Shown here one piece after another: positions 1 to 9,891 of a DNA stretch of 64,000 nucleotides. The notes below the pieces were generated by a model, which was given only the letters and a program-made list of their open reading frames with translations, did not search any database and had not been told where the DNA came from. Every line of letters begins with the position of its first letter. The stretch's first letter is position 1. The DNA lies in contig NZ_JASBRW010000076.1 in the NCBI RefSeq assembly GCF_030149235.1, positions 62,001 through 126,000 of the forward strand, read 5' to 3'. The stretch comes from Maricaulis sp. Lineage in GTDB: Bacteria; Pseudomonadota; Alphaproteobacteria; Caulobacterales; Maricaulaceae. A program made the position numbers and the translations under genes.

Positions 1-1
1 T

Positions 2-424
2 TGGAACCGGCCGGAGGAAACCGAGAAACTCTTTACTCCGGACGGCTGGCTGAAAAGCGGCGATCTGGGCCGGTTCGACGCCGATGGCTATTGCTTCGTC
101 GCCGGCCGGATCAAGGAGATGTATATTTCCGGCGGTGAGAATGTGTATCCGGCGGAAGTCGAGAATATCCTGCATGAGCACCCCGCCGTGCTCGAAGCCG
201 CCATTACCGGTATCGCCGACGAGAAGTGGGGCGAGGTGGGATGTGCCCACATCATGCTCCGCCCGAACCAGACGGCGACGGAAGACGATCTGCGCGCCTG
301 GTGCCGCGAACGCCTCGCCGCCTACAAGGTCCCGAAATACGTGCACTTTGCCGCCGATTTCCCGCGCACAGCCGCCGGCAAGGTGCAAAAACACCTGCTC
401 CCGGTTCCGGAGACGGCGCAGTGA
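2..424 (+). CDS. Acyl-CoA synthetase (AMP-dependent), C-terminal part; 5' end outside window
   Basis: Open frame from window start: ...DGWLKSGDLGRFDADGYCFVAGRIKEMYISGGENVYPAEVE...GKVQKHLL, the ANL superfamily C-terminal signature. Confidence 0.93.
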   Translation, partial: WNRPEETEKLFTPDGWLKSGDLGRFDADGYCFVAGRIKEMYISGGENVYPAEVENILHEHPAVLEAAITGIADEKWGEVGCAHIMLRPNQTATEDDLRAWCRERLAAYKVPKYVHFAADFPRTAAGKVQKHLLPVPETAQ

Positions 425-792
425 AACAGGCGTCGCTGATCCGCTCTTTCCGGCAAAGCGACTTTGATGCGTTCGCCGCCCTGTCCGGCGACGACAATGC
501 CATCCACACCGATCCGGACTTCGCCGCCCGCACCCGGTTCGGCAAGACCGTGGCGCATGGCGCCATGCTGTGCGCGGTCCTGCGCGGCCTCGTCGACCAG
601 CTTGTGCCCGGTGGCCGGCAGCTTCGCCAGTCGACCATGTACCCGGCCCCCTCCCCGGTTGATGAGGTCCTGCGTTTCCAGGCGGAGATCACGGCGGAAG
701 ACGAAAACCGCGTCGTCATCGACCTGCTGGTCCAGCGCGTCGCCGATGGCGAGACGACTTGCACAGGACAGACGGAGATCGCGCGCGGATGA
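421..792 (+). CDS. MaoC-like dehydratase / hotdog domain protein
   Basis: GTG start overlapping the upstream stop (GTGA); SGDDNAIHTDPDFAARTRFGKTVAHGAM hydratase motif. Confidence 0.8.
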   Translation: MKQASLIRSFRQSDFDAFAALSGDDNAIHTDPDFAARTRFGKTVAHGAMLCAVLRGLVDQLVPGGRQLRQSTMYPAPSPVDEVLRFQAEITAEDENRVVIDLLVQRVADGETTCTGQTEIARG

Positions 793-1166
793 CACAGCTG
801 GAACTCGGACAGCGCGCCGAACGCCGGCGCCGTTTCAACACCACGGACGCCGAAACCCTGCGCCAAATCACCGGTGCTGCCACCCCGGCGGGCGCGGTGC
901 CCGAGGCTCTGATCAATGCCCTGTTTTCCGACCTGCTTGGCGTCGACTTGCCCGGACGCGGTACCAACTACCTGAAACAGGAAACAGAATTCCTCGCCGC
1001 AGTACCGCTTGACCAGGACATCATCGCCGAGATCGAGATCATCCGCCTGCGTCCGGACAAGCATCTGGTCGACCTGTCCACCACCTGCCGCCTGGCCAAC
1101 GGAACCCCGCTCGCCAGCGGCCGGGCATTGGTTCTGGCCAAGGATGTGGACGGCGCCTGGGGCTAG
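789..1166 (+). CDS. Hotdog-fold (MaoC/thioesterase-like) protein
   Basis: ATG at 789 overlaps the previous stop (ATGA); translation MTQLELGQRAERRRRFNTTDAETLRQITG...; operon context. Confidence 0.6.
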   Translation: MTQLELGQRAERRRRFNTTDAETLRQITGAATPAGAVPEALINALFSDLLGVDLPGRGTNYLKQETEFLAAVPLDQDIIAEIEIIRLRPDKHLVDLSTTCRLANGTPLASGRALVLAKDVDGAWG

Positions 1167-1218
1167 TGCAACCAAGGGGTTATTGCCAATTGGGCCCAGC
1201 TATGGAAACTGCCGCGCC

Positions 1219-2844
1219 ATGTTGGCACTTGCTCCCAAATCCGCCGTCGAGACCCGCGACGCGATCATCATCGGCGGCGGTCACAACGGCCTCGTCTGCG
1301 CCGCCTACCTCGCTGAAGCCGGCCTCAAGGTCACCGTGCTGGAACAGCGCGACGTCGTCGGCGGCGCTGCGGTCACCGAGGAATTTCACCCGGGATTTCG
1401 CAATTCCGTGGCCTCCTACACGGTGTCGCTGCTCAATCCGAAAGTGATCGCGGACCTCGATCTGCATCATTACGGCCTGAAGATCGTCGAGCGAAAGGTG
1501 AGCAATTTCCTGCCCCTGGATGATGGCTACCTGCTCGCGGGAGAGGGCCTGACGCACGACCAGGTCGCCAAGTTTTCCAAGGCCGATGCTGCCAAGCTGG
1601 ACGCGTTCAACACCCGGCTCGACGCCATCGCCGACACGCTGCGGCAGCTGGTACTGGAAACCCCGCCCAATCTGCGTGAAGGCGGCTGGCTGTCGGCTCT
1701 GCCCGAACTGATCAAGGTAGCCGGCCTGGGCGGGCGCCTCAGCGGCATGCCCATGGGGACCAAGCGCGACCTGCTGGACCTGTTCTCCAAATCGGCCGGC
1801 GACTGGCTTGATGGGTGGTTCGACAGCGAGCCGATAAAGGCCCTGCTCGGCTTTGACAGCGTGGTCGGTAATTATGCCAGCCCCTACACGCCCGGCTCAG
1901 CCTATGTACTGCTCCACCACGTCTTCGGTGAGGTCAATGGCAAGAAGGGCAGCTGGGGCCACGCCATTGGCGGCATGGGCGCGATCACCCAGGCCATGGC
2001 CCGCTGCTGCGAGGACCGCGGCGTGGACATCCGTACCGGCTGCCGCGTCGCCGAAGTGCTGACAGACAACGGCTCAGCAACGGGCATTGTCCTGGAGAGC
2101 GGTGAAGTCCTGCATGGCCGCGCCGTGGTCTCCAATCTCAATCCCAAGCTCTTGTTCGGTTCACTGGTCGACAATGACGCCCTGCCGGACGACTTCAACG
2201 ACAGGATCGCCCGCTATCGCTGCGGGTCAGGCACATTCCGGATGAATGTCGCACTGTCGGAATTGCCGCGCTTTTCCTGTCTGCCGGAACCGGGTGATCA
2301 CCTGACAGCTGGCATCATTATCGCTCCCAGCCTTGCCTATATGGAACAGGCCTATAGCGATGCGCGGCGCCATGGCTGGTCGCGCGAACCCATTATCGAG
2401 ATGCTGATCCCGTCCACGCTCGATGACACGCTCGCGCCCGAGGGCCAGCATGTCGCCAGCCTGTTCTGCCAGCACGTCGCCCCTGTCCTTCCGAATGGCG
2501 ACAGCTGGGATGATCACCGCGACACGGTCGCCGATCTGATGATCGACACCGTCGAGAAATGGGCACCGGGCTTCAAGGCGTCGGTTCTGGGACGCGAGGT
2601 GCTTTCGCCGCTCGACCTGGAACGCACATTCGGCCTCGTCGGTGGCGATATCTTCCATGGTGCGCTGAGCCTGGACCAGCTCTTCTCGGCCCGCCCGGTT
2701 CTGGGTCATGCCGATCACCGCAGCCCGCTCAAACGGCTTTACCAATGCGGGTCCGGTACGCATCCGGGCGGCGGCGTCACCGGTGCCCCGGGACACAATG
2801 CAGCACGGGAAATTCTCAAGGACGTCAGAGCCCGGCGCATATAG
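1219..2844 (+). CDS. NAD(P)/FAD-dependent oxidoreductase (phytoene desaturase/PYROXD2-like)
   Basis: Rossmann DAIIIGGGHNGLVCAAYLAEAGLKVTVLEQ; C-term LYQCGSGTHPGGGVTGAPGHNAA. Confidence 0.88.
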   Translation: MLALAPKSAVETRDAIIIGGGHNGLVCAAYLAEAGLKVTVLEQRDVVGGAAVTEEFHPGFRNSVASYTVSLLNPKVIADLDLHHYGLKIVERKVSNFLPLDDGYLLAGEGLTHDQVAKFSKADAAKLDAFNTRLDAIADTLRQLVLETPPNLREGGWLSALPELIKVAGLGGRLSGMPMGTKRDLLDLFSKSAGDWLDGWFDSEPIKALLGFDSVVGNYASPYTPGSAYVLLHHVFGEVNGKKGSWGHAIGGMGAITQAMARCCEDRGVDIRTGCRVAEVLTDNGSATGIVLESGEVLHGRAVVSNLNPKLLFGSLVDNDALPDDFNDRIARYRCGSGTFRMNVALSELPRFSCLPEPGDHLTAGIIIAPSLAYMEQAYSDARRHGWSREPIIEMLIPSTLDDTLAPEGQHVASLFCQHVAPVLPNGDSWDDHRDTVADLMIDTVEKWAPGFKASVLGREVLSPLDLERTFGLVGGDIFHGALSLDQLFSARPVLGHADHRSPLKRLYQCGSGTHPGGGVTGAPGHNAAREILKDVRARRI

Positions 2845-2929
2845 CTATAACTTATCGGATTTTTGGTTGCGTCCCGCTCCAGCTCAAAGCTAGAACACTA
2901 TTCCTGAGTATTTAAAGGGGGATAGGAGC

Positions 2930-3637
2930 ATGGCGAAGAAGGGCAAGCTGAGCCGCCGCTCTTTCTTGTTGAATGTGTCCGGGGGCATCGTTTCCGTCGG
3001 CGCTATGGCTTCGGTGACGGGTCAGGCCGAAGCTTTGCAGCAATATACCGGCGAGACGGATAACGACTCCGGCAGCTATGCGGATCGCGCAGGCTATGGC
3101 CGCCAGCGGCGAACCGGCAATACCGATAATGATAGCGGAAGCGGTGCAGACCGGGCCGGCTATGGGCGCCAGTCGCGCACGGGCAATACCGACAATGACA
3201 GCGGCACCTATGCCGACCGTGCGGGTTATGGCACCCAGCGGCGGACCGGCAATACGGATAATGACAGTGGCTCGAATGCCGACCGTGCCGGCTATGGCCG
3301 TCAAAGCCGTACCGGTAACACCGATAATGATAGCGGTTCGAACGCCGATCGCGCTGGTTATGGCCGGCAAAGCCGGACTGGCAATACCGACAATGACAGC
3401 GGCTCCTATGCCGACCGTGCGGGTTATGGCCGCCAATCGCGCACCGGCAACACCGATAATGACAGCGGCTCTTACGCAGACCGCGCAGGCTATGGCCGAC
3501 AAACGCGTACCGGCAATACTGACCGGGATAGCGGGGTCAACGCCGACCGCGCCGGGTACGGGCGCCAACGTCGCACCGGCTGTACCGACAGCGATGGTGG
3601 CAGCAATGCGGACCGCGCAGGATATGGTCGCTGCTAG
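2930..3637 (+). CDS. Tat-signal-like protein made of nine ~22-aa repeats (TGNTDNDSGSxADRAGYGRQxR)
   Basis: ATG with RBS (ggggataggag); N-term KLSRRSFLLNVSGGIVSVGAMA; 196 residues of tandem repeat. Confidence 0.88.
   Translation: MAKKGKLSRRSFLLNVSGGIVSVGAMASVTGQAEALQQYTGETDNDSGSYADRAGYGRQRRTGNTDNDSGSGADRAGYGRQSRTGNTDNDSGTYADRAGYGTQRRTGNTDNDSGSNADRAGYGRQSRTGNTDNDSGSNADRAGYGRQSRTGNTDNDSGSYADRAGYGRQSRTGNTDNDSGSYADRAGYGRQTRTGNTDRDSGVNADRAGYGRQRRTGCTDSDGGSNADRAGYGRC
3047..3634 (+). repeat. 66-bp in-frame tandem repeat array, 9 units (last unit truncated to 20 aa)
   Basis: Direct reading of the translation: eight 22-aa units plus a terminal 20-aa unit ending in Cys. Confidence 0.93.
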
Positions 3638-3660
3638 CGGCGCCTATCCCAAACAGAAAA

Positions 3661-3700
3661 GGGGCGAGCTGTCACATAGACCGCTCGCCCCTCTTGTTTT
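3661..3700. terminator. Rho-independent, possibly bidirectional terminator between convergent genes
   Basis: Stem ggggcgagc/gctcgcccc (3661-3669/3683-3691), A-run 5' and cttgtttt 3'. Confidence 0.8.
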
Positions 3701-3718
3701 GCAGCACAGCTTTCGCAA

Positions 3719-4240
3719 TCAAGCGCGCTCAATCGCCTCGCGGATGAGCTGCTGAGCCTTGTCGGCATCGCCCCAGCCCTGGACCTTCACCCATTTATTG
3801 GGCTCGAGATCCTTGTAGTGCTCGAAGAAGTGCGTGATGCGCGCCAGCAGCGGCTTCTGGACGTCGGTGAAATTCTTCACATCGTCGTAGAAGGGCGTCA
3901 GCTTGGTATGCGGCGCAGCGAGAATTTTTTCGTCCAGGCCGCTCTCGTCTTCCATCAGCAGCACACCGACCGGGCGCGCGCGCACAACGCAGCCCGGCAT
4001 GAGCGTCGTCTGGCCCAGCACCATGACGTCAATCGGGTCACCATCATCGGACAGGGTGTGCGGGGTGAAGCCGTAATTACACGGATACATCATCGGCGTG
4101 TGCAGGAAGCGATCGACGAAGACGGTACCGGCATCCTTGTCCATCTCGTATTTGACCGGCTGACCGCCGACCGGAACTTCGATGATGACATTGATGTCTT
4201 CCGGCGGATTGACGCCGGCAGGGATTTTATCAAGGCGCAT
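3719..4240 (-). CDS. ppa: Inorganic pyrophosphatase
   Basis: [38 protein letters not shown]...[11 protein letters not shown]... Confidence 0.96.
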   Translation of the reverse strand: MRLDKIPAGVNPPEDINVIIEVPVGGQPVKYEMDKDAGTVFVDRFLHTPMMYPCNYGFTPHTLSDDGDPIDVMVLGQTTLMPGCVVRARPVGVLLMEDESGLDEKILAAPHTKLTPFYDDVKNFTDVQKPLLARITHFFEHYKDLEPNKWVKVQGWGDADKAQQLIREAIERA

Positions 4241-4400
4241 GGGGCGGGCTCCTTGCAGGACTGAAAATTGGCGACCCTCATACGCGCTTCCCCGGGCTGC
4301 GCCAATGGCCTTGCTGCGCTGCACTATGAAAAATCCGCGCTCAATCAATTAATCCGCCTGGCATTTGCACGCCAGGGGCGAAAACGGGCATGGTCGCGCC

Positions 4401-4937
4401 ATGAGCGAACACGAAAATTCCGAGTTGGTCGGCCTTGTTCTGGCTGGTGGTCAAAGCCGGCGCATGGGCCGCGACAAGGCCGGGATGCGCTGGCGCGGCC
4501 AGACCCTTCTCGAACAGGCACAATCCTGCCTTCAGGCGGCGGGCTGCAGCGCGGTCCATGTACTCGGTCCGAAGGGTGATTTTCCCGACAAGCAAGGCCA
4601 AAAGGGACCAGCCCACGCACTCTACGACGTCATGAACGCGCTCGACAGCAAGCGGGCCTTCCTCGCCTTGCCCGTCGACATGCCTCTGATCGACGCCAGC
4701 GACCTCTCGGCGCTGATCGGCGCCGCACGCGCCCGGGCGTACCGGGACCACCCCCTGCCCGCCTTTTTCCCGGCCCGCCTGCACACCAAGTTCGAGCCGC
4801 CGCAGCACTTCTCGATGCGAATGCTGCTTGAAGCTTACGAGGTCGACTGGCTCGAGCTTCCGCGATCACGCGCTGATCACTTTGCCAATATCAACACACC
4901 TGAGGACTTCGCAGCGCTCGATAAGGCGCTAGATTAG
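4401..4937 (+). CDS. mobA: Molybdenum cofactor guanylyltransferase
   Basis: LVGLVLAGGQSRRMGRDKAGMRWRGQTLLEQA nucleotidyltransferase motif; first gene of moa cluster. Confidence 0.9.
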   Translation: MSEHENSELVGLVLAGGQSRRMGRDKAGMRWRGQTLLEQAQSCLQAAGCSAVHVLGPKGDFPDKQGQKGPAHALYDVMNALDSKRAFLALPVDMPLIDASDLSALIGAARARAYRDHPLPAFFPARLHTKFEPPQHFSMRMLLEAYEVDWLELPRSRADHFANINTPEDFAALDKALD

Positions 4938-4985
4938 CGTCCAGCGACACTAGGGGTTGATTTGGACCGGACAGGCTTTTCCGAC

Positions 4986-5981
4986 ATGGCGACACCTCTG
5001 ATCGATGCTTTCGGGCGATCGATCACCTATCTGCGCCTGTCCGTCACCGACCGGTGTGACCTGCGATGCGTGTATTGCATGAAGGCCCGGCCGGAATTTC
5101 TGCCAAAATCGGAATTGCTGACCCTGGAAGAACTCACGCATGTCGCGGATGCCTTCATTCGCCGCGGTGTCAGCAAGATCCGCATCACCGGTGGCGAGCC
5201 CCTGGTGCGCCGGGACATTCTCACCCTGATCGAAAATCTGGGCGCCCGGATCGGCTCGACCGGCCTCGAGGAAGTCTGCCTGACCACGAATGCCACCCAA
5301 TTGCCGCGCTTTGCCAAACAGATCGCTGCCGCCGGCATCAAGCGGATCAATGTCTCGCTCGACACGCTGGACCCGGACCGCTTTGACCGTCTGACCCGCG
5401 GCGGACGACTGTCGGATACACTCGACGGTATCGAAGCGGCCGCTGCCGCTGGCCTGAAGATTAAAATCAACACGGTCGCCCTGAAGTCCGGCAATGCCGA
5501 CGAGCTCGATCATTTGGTCAGCTGGTCACACCGGCATGGCCACGACATCACCTTCATCGAAGTCATGCCGGTCGGTGATGTCGGCTTCGACCGGGCTGAT
5601 CAATTCCTGCCCCTGTCAGCCGTAAGGGAGCGTTTTGAGCAGATCTGGACGCTCAACGACCTGCCGGACCGCACCGGAGGCCCGGCGCGCTATGTGCGGG
5701 TTGAGGAGACCGGCGGCCGGGTCGGCTTCATCACGCCATTGACGGAAAATTTCTGTGCCGGCTGCAACCGCGTCCGCCTGACCTGCACAGGCCAGCTTTA
5801 CATGTGCCTGGGTCAGTCTGGCCGGGTCGACCTGCGCACGGCGCTGCGCGAAGGCGGACCGGAGGCTCTCGACCAGGCGCTTGATGAAGCCATGCGGGCC
5901 AAGCCGGAAGCACATGATTTTGACGTATCGCCCGGGGCTGCCCCCGCCGTCCCGCGCACCATGGCGCATACGGGAGGCTAG
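4986..5981 (+). CDS. moaA: GTP 3',8-cyclase MoaA (radical SAM)
   Basis: SVTDRCDLRCVYCMKA (CxxxCxxC) and C-terminal FCAGCNRVRLTCTGQLYMCL; alternative TTG start at 4962. Confidence 0.96.
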   Translation: MATPLIDAFGRSITYLRLSVTDRCDLRCVYCMKARPEFLPKSELLTLEELTHVADAFIRRGVSKIRITGGEPLVRRDILTLIENLGARIGSTGLEEVCLTTNATQLPRFAKQIAAAGIKRINVSLDTLDPDRFDRLTRGGRLSDTLDGIEAAAAAGLKIKINTVALKSGNADELDHLVSWSHRHGHDITFIEVMPVGDVGFDRADQFLPLSAVRERFEQIWTLNDLPDRTGGPARYVRVEETGGRVGFITPLTENFCAGCNRVRLTCTGQLYMCLGQSGRVDLRTALREGGPEALDQALDEAMRAKPEAHDFDVSPGAAPAVPRTMAHTGG

Positions 5982-5982
5982 G

Positions 5983-6231
5983 ATGACCTTGAATATCCGC
6001 TATTTCGCCTCGCTTCGCGATGAAATGGGCCGCTCGCAGGACGCTCTCGACGCCGCGGTGGCTAACCAGGTCTCCGGCATTATCGCCCATCTCAAGGATC
6101 GCGATGAAAAGGGATGGGTTCTGGCGGAACCCTTCGTGCGGATCATCGTCAACGGTGTTGTGGCTCATGCCGAGACACCGGTGGCGGATGGTGATGAGAT
6201 TGCCTTCTGCCCGCCCTTTTCCGGGGGTTAG
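5983..6231 (+). CDS. moaD: Molybdopterin synthase small subunit MoaD
   Basis: Ubiquitin-like protein with C-terminal FCPPFSGG diglycine. Confidence 0.94.
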   Translation: MTLNIRYFASLRDEMGRSQDALDAAVANQVSGIIAHLKDRDEKGWVLAEPFVRIIVNGVVAHAETPVADGDEIAFCPPFSGG

Positions 6232-6235
6232 TCGG

Positions 6236-6706
6236 ATGAGTATTCAAGTGCGCATCCTCCCAGAGGCCATGGACCCCGCCGCCAGCTTGGCCGAGCTGTG
6301 CGGACGTGACAGTGAGGCCGGCGCGATCAGCAGCTTCATCGGCCAGGTCCGGAGCGGCGATGACCTCATAGCCCTCGAGCTTGAACACTATCCCGGCGTC
6401 ACCGAGGCCGCGCTTGAGGGCATCGCGCAGGCTGCGATGCAACGCTGGTCCCTGACCGAGGCCCGCATCATCCACCGCGTTGGCCGGATGGAGGTCGGCG
6501 AGCCCATCGTGCTGGTCGCCGCGGCTGCGCCGCACCGCCGCGCCGCCCTCGCAGCGGTCGAGTTCATGATCGATGTCCTCAAGACCCAGGCCCCGTTCTG
6601 GAAAAAAGAATATACCCGTACCGGCTCGCACTGGATCGAGCCCCGGGACGAGGATCACGCGGCAGCCGAGGGCTGGCTGCGTAGCACACAGGATCAGGCT
6701 GTATGA
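6236..6706 (+). CDS. moaE: Molybdopterin synthase catalytic subunit MoaE
   Basis: GAISSFIGQVR, LELEHYPGVTE, RVGRMEVGEPIVLVAAAAPHR, PFWKKE. Confidence 0.95.
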   Translation: MSIQVRILPEAMDPAASLAELCGRDSEAGAISSFIGQVRSGDDLIALELEHYPGVTEAALEGIAQAAMQRWSLTEARIIHRVGRMEVGEPIVLVAAAAPHRRAALAAVEFMIDVLKTQAPFWKKEYTRTGSHWIEPRDEDHAAAEGWLRSTQDQAV

Positions 6707-7218
6707 GCGACATTCCCGAAACCGTAGGCTTCGCCGTCATGACCGTCTCCGATACCCGCGACGAGACATCCGACCGGACCGGTCCATGGCTGCGCGAACA
6801 AATCGAGGCCGAGAACCATGCCGTGATCGACCACGCGATTATTGCCGACGATATCGAGGCGATCCGTGCCCAGATCCGGTCCTGGCTCGGCGATGGGCGA
6901 ATTCATGCCATCATTACCACTGGCGGGACCGGACTGACCGGACGGGACGTGACGCCGGAAGCTGTGCGCCCGCTGTTCGACAAGGAGCTGGACGGGTTTG
7001 CTGTGGTGTTTCATCAGGTCAGCTACCGATCCGTCGGCGTCTCGACGATCCAGTCCCGTGCGCTCGCGGGGATCGCCGACGGCACCTATATTTTCGCTAT
7101 TCCAGGCTCCATGGGCGGTTGCAAGGATGCCTGGAACCATGTTCTGCGCGACGAGTTCGATCGGTCCCACCGGCCCTGTAACCTGGTCGAGTTGATCCCG
7201 CGCTTGAAAGAGGTCTGA
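6703..7218 (+). CDS. moaB: MoaB/Mog-family molybdenum cofactor protein
   Basis: [53 protein letters not shown]. Confidence 0.93.
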   Translation: MSDIPETVGFAVMTVSDTRDETSDRTGPWLREQIEAENHAVIDHAIIADDIEAIRAQIRSWLGDGRIHAIITTGGTGLTGRDVTPEAVRPLFDKELDGFAVVFHQVSYRSVGVSTIQSRALAGIADGTYIFAIPGSMGGCKDAWNHVLRDEFDRSHRPCNLVELIPRLKEV

Positions 7219-7219
7219 C

Positions 7220-7702
7220 ATGTCCGCACTGACACACCAGGACAGCGATGGACGCATTCGCATGGTCGATGTCGGCGACAAGGCCGTGACCCGGCGCCGG
7301 GCCGTGGCCGAGGCGCAGATCACCATGAACGCCGAGGCCTTCACCGCCGTGCGCGACGGGCAGGGCCCGAAAGGCGATGTGCTCAAGACAGCGGAAATTG
7401 CCGGTATCATGGCCGCCAAGAAAACCAGCGACCTGATCCCGCTCTGCCATCCCCTCCCGCTTACCAAGCTGAAAGTCGCCATTGAAGCGCTCCCGTCCGG
7501 AGCGGGGTTCCACATCACCGCGGAAGCCCAGACAGACGGCAAGACCGGGGTTGAGATGGAGGCGCTGACCGCCGCCTCTGCCGCAGCCCTGACGGTCTAT
7601 GACATGGCCAAGGCGCTGGATAAATCCATGGAGATCTCCGGCCTTCGCCTGGTCAGCAAGACGGGCGGCAAGTCCGGCGATTATCAGCGGCCGGGCTCAT
7701 GA
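7220..7702 (+). CDS. moaC: Cyclic pyranopterin monophosphate synthase MoaC
   Basis: [60 protein letters not shown]. Confidence 0.96.
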   Translation: MSALTHQDSDGRIRMVDVGDKAVTRRRAVAEAQITMNAEAFTAVRDGQGPKGDVLKTAEIAGIMAAKKTSDLIPLCHPLPLTKLKVAIEALPSGAGFHITAEAQTDGKTGVEMEALTAASAAALTVYDMAKALDKSMEISGLRLVSKTGGKSGDYQRPGS

Positions 7703-8883
7703 TCAGCCTGACAGAGGCCCAGCGACGGGTGCTGGACCACCTATCTCCGCTGGGAGCAGAGCAAATCGGCCATGAGCAGGCGCTGAACCGCCGGCTTGCC
7801 GTTCCGGTCATCGCCGTGCGCACCCAGCCGCCGGTCGATGTTTCGGCCATGGATGGCTATGCTGTAAGGGCCGCTGACCTGACGACCCAACCGGCCGAAC
7901 TGACACTCGCCGGTGAAAGTGCCGCCGGCCATGCCTTTGCAGAGATGCTCATCGAGGGCCGGTGCCTGCGCATCTCGACCGGTGCGGCCATCCCTGCGGG
8001 CGCCGACCAGGTCGTCATCCAGGAAAATACGACCCGCGCAAATGACCGCGTGACACTGACTGACACGCCCGCACCGGGCCGACATATCCGCCGGGCCGGA
8101 CTGGATTTTCAAGCGGGCGACACCCTGCTGAACGCCGGCATCCAGATGACCGCCGAGCGGCTGGCGCTGGCCGTGGGCGCCGCTGTCTCCGGCTTCGAGG
8201 TGTTCAAACAGCCTGTCGTCGGCATTTTGTCGACCGGCGATGAACTGGTGGAACCCGGTCAGGTTCCGGCCGCCGACCAGATCTATAATTCTGTCTCCCA
8301 CGCTCTACGCGGTCTGGTGGAAACCTGGGGTGGTCAGGCCCGTTATCTCGGCATCGCACGAGACAATGAAAACGACGTCGCAATGAAACTGGATAGCGCG
8401 GCAGAATGCGACCTCCTGGTCACGATCGGCGGCGCCTCTGTTGGCGACCATGATCACTTGCGCCGTGTGTTCGGCGAACGGGGCGGCCAGCTGGTCTTCG
8501 AGAAAGTTGCGGTAAAACCGGGCAAACCGACCTGGTTTGGCGAAATGGAGAGTGGCCCGGTGCTCGGCCTGCCCGGCAATCCGGTATCCGCTCTGGTGAT
8601 GGCCCGCCTGCTCTTGAGGCCTGCCCTCGCCCGGCTTGGCGGCACCGAGCACACAACCCTGTTCCGGACGGCCAGCCTGTCGCAAGCCCTGGGCGCAAAC
8701 GGTGATCGCGAGACCTTTGTCCGCGCCCATTTCGATCCAGCCCGGAATCAGATCGCGCCCGACGCAAACCAGGATTCCTCAGCCCTGTCAGCGCTGGTGC
8801 GATCCAATGCGCTGATCCGTCGCGAGATCGGCGCGCCAGAGGGCAAAGCCGGCGATCTGGTGGAATTTATTGCCCTGGACTAG
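7699..8883 (+). CDS. moeA: Molybdopterin molybdenumtransferase MoeA
   Basis: [55 protein letters not shown]. Confidence 0.95.
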   Translation: MISLTEAQRRVLDHLSPLGAEQIGHEQALNRRLAVPVIAVRTQPPVDVSAMDGYAVRAADLTTQPAELTLAGESAAGHAFAEMLIEGRCLRISTGAAIPAGADQVVIQENTTRANDRVTLTDTPAPGRHIRRAGLDFQAGDTLLNAGIQMTAERLALAVGAAVSGFEVFKQPVVGILSTGDELVEPGQVPAADQIYNSVSHALRGLVETWGGQARYLGIARDNENDVAMKLDSAAECDLLVTIGGASVGDHDHLRRVFGERGGQLVFEKVAVKPGKPTWFGEMESGPVLGLPGNPVSALVMARLLLRPALARLGGTEHTTLFRTASLSQALGANGDRETFVRAHFDPARNQIAPDANQDSSALSALVRSNALIRREIGAPEGKAGDLVEFIALD

Positions 8884-9881
8884 CCGGTGACCGAAAAGCC
8901 GTGCGCGAACGGGTCACGCTCATCGACAAAGATCGTGTTGATCCCGGTCTGCAGCGCCCAGCCGCGGATACTGGGCATGATGGCGTCGAACTCGCCGAGC
9001 CGCGTCGCGCTTTCCACACGTCCGTGGAAGAGGCTGCCGATAATGCTTTCGTGCACAAATGTGTCGCCAGGCTGCAAGCGCCCCCGCGCAGCCAGCTGGG
9101 CCATGCGGGCACTGGTGCCGGTGCCGCAGGGCGACCGGTCGATGGCGCGTTTGCCATAGAAGACGGCATTGCGGGCATCGGCCTCGGCAGACTTGGGCGC
9201 ATCGGTCCACATGACGTGACTGACCCCGCGCACACTCGGATTTTCCGGATGGATGACATCGACGGCCGCATCAGCCAGTTCGCGCAATTTGGGGCTGAGC
9301 GCGATGATGCGGTCCACACCCAGCGCATCAATTCCCTCATAACCGCCCTGCGGTTCGACAATCGCGTAGTAATTGCCGCCATAGGCGATGTCGACGCTCA
9401 GCTTGCCCAGTTCCGGGCAGTGCAGTTCGACATCACGGCAGGCCAGATAGCTGGCGACATTGAAAATCCGCACGCCGGCGACACGCTCACCATCCCACTC
9501 AATCTCGGCCCGAACCCGGCCCGCGGGCGCATCCAGCACGACCTCGTCGCGCGAGCGCGGTTTGAGGATGCCATTCTCCAGCCCCATGGTGATGGCGCCG
9601 ATCGTGCCATGGCCACACATGGGCAGACATCCCGTGGTCTCGACAAACAGGATCGACGCATCCGCATCAGCCGAATGCGGCGGGTAGAATATGGCACCGG
9701 ACATCATGTCATGGCCGCGCGGCTCGAACATGAGCGCGGTGCGGATCCAGTCATGGCGCGCCATGAAATCGAGCCGCTTGGCGCTCATGTCAGTGCCCTT
9801 CAGCTCCGGCATGCCACCCATGATCAAGCGCACCGGATTGCCGCAGGTATGCCCGTCAAGGCAGGAGAATGTGTGCCGCAT
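8880..9881 (-). CDS. Proline racemase family protein, likely 4-hydroxyproline epimerase
   Basis: MRHTFSCLDGHTCGNPVRLI; catalytic MCGHGTIG and DRSPCGTGTSARMA, both Cys present. Confidence 0.9.
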   Translation of the reverse strand: MRHTFSCLDGHTCGNPVRLIMGGMPELKGTDMSAKRLDFMARHDWIRTALMFEPRGHDMMSGAIFYPPHSADADASILFVETTGCLPMCGHGTIGAITMGLENGILKPRSRDEVVLDAPAGRVRAEIEWDGERVAGVRIFNVASYLACRDVELHCPELGKLSVDIAYGGNYYAIVEPQGGYEGIDALGVDRIIALSPKLRELADAAVDVIHPENPSVRGVSHVMWTDAPKSAEADARNAVFYGKRAIDRSPCGTGTSARMAQLAARGRLQPGDTFVHESIIGSLFHGRVESATRLGEFDAIMPSIRGWALQTGINTIFVDERDPFAHGFSVTG

Positions 9882-9891
9882 CGAGCTCGAC

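Noticed and set aside
252-1175. 307-aa minus-strand ORF
   Set aside because: Antisense to two MaoC-like genes with overlapping stops/starts; low-complexity translation.
3047-3634. Possible CRISPR array (66-bp periodicity)
   Set aside because: Units encode conserved 22-aa protein repeats with synonymous variation and no unique spacers.
4340-4400. Moco riboswitch upstream of mobA (hairpin cctggc...gccagg)
   Set aside because: Only a single short hairpin; the region is too short for the Moco RNA architecture and no tract-type terminator follows.
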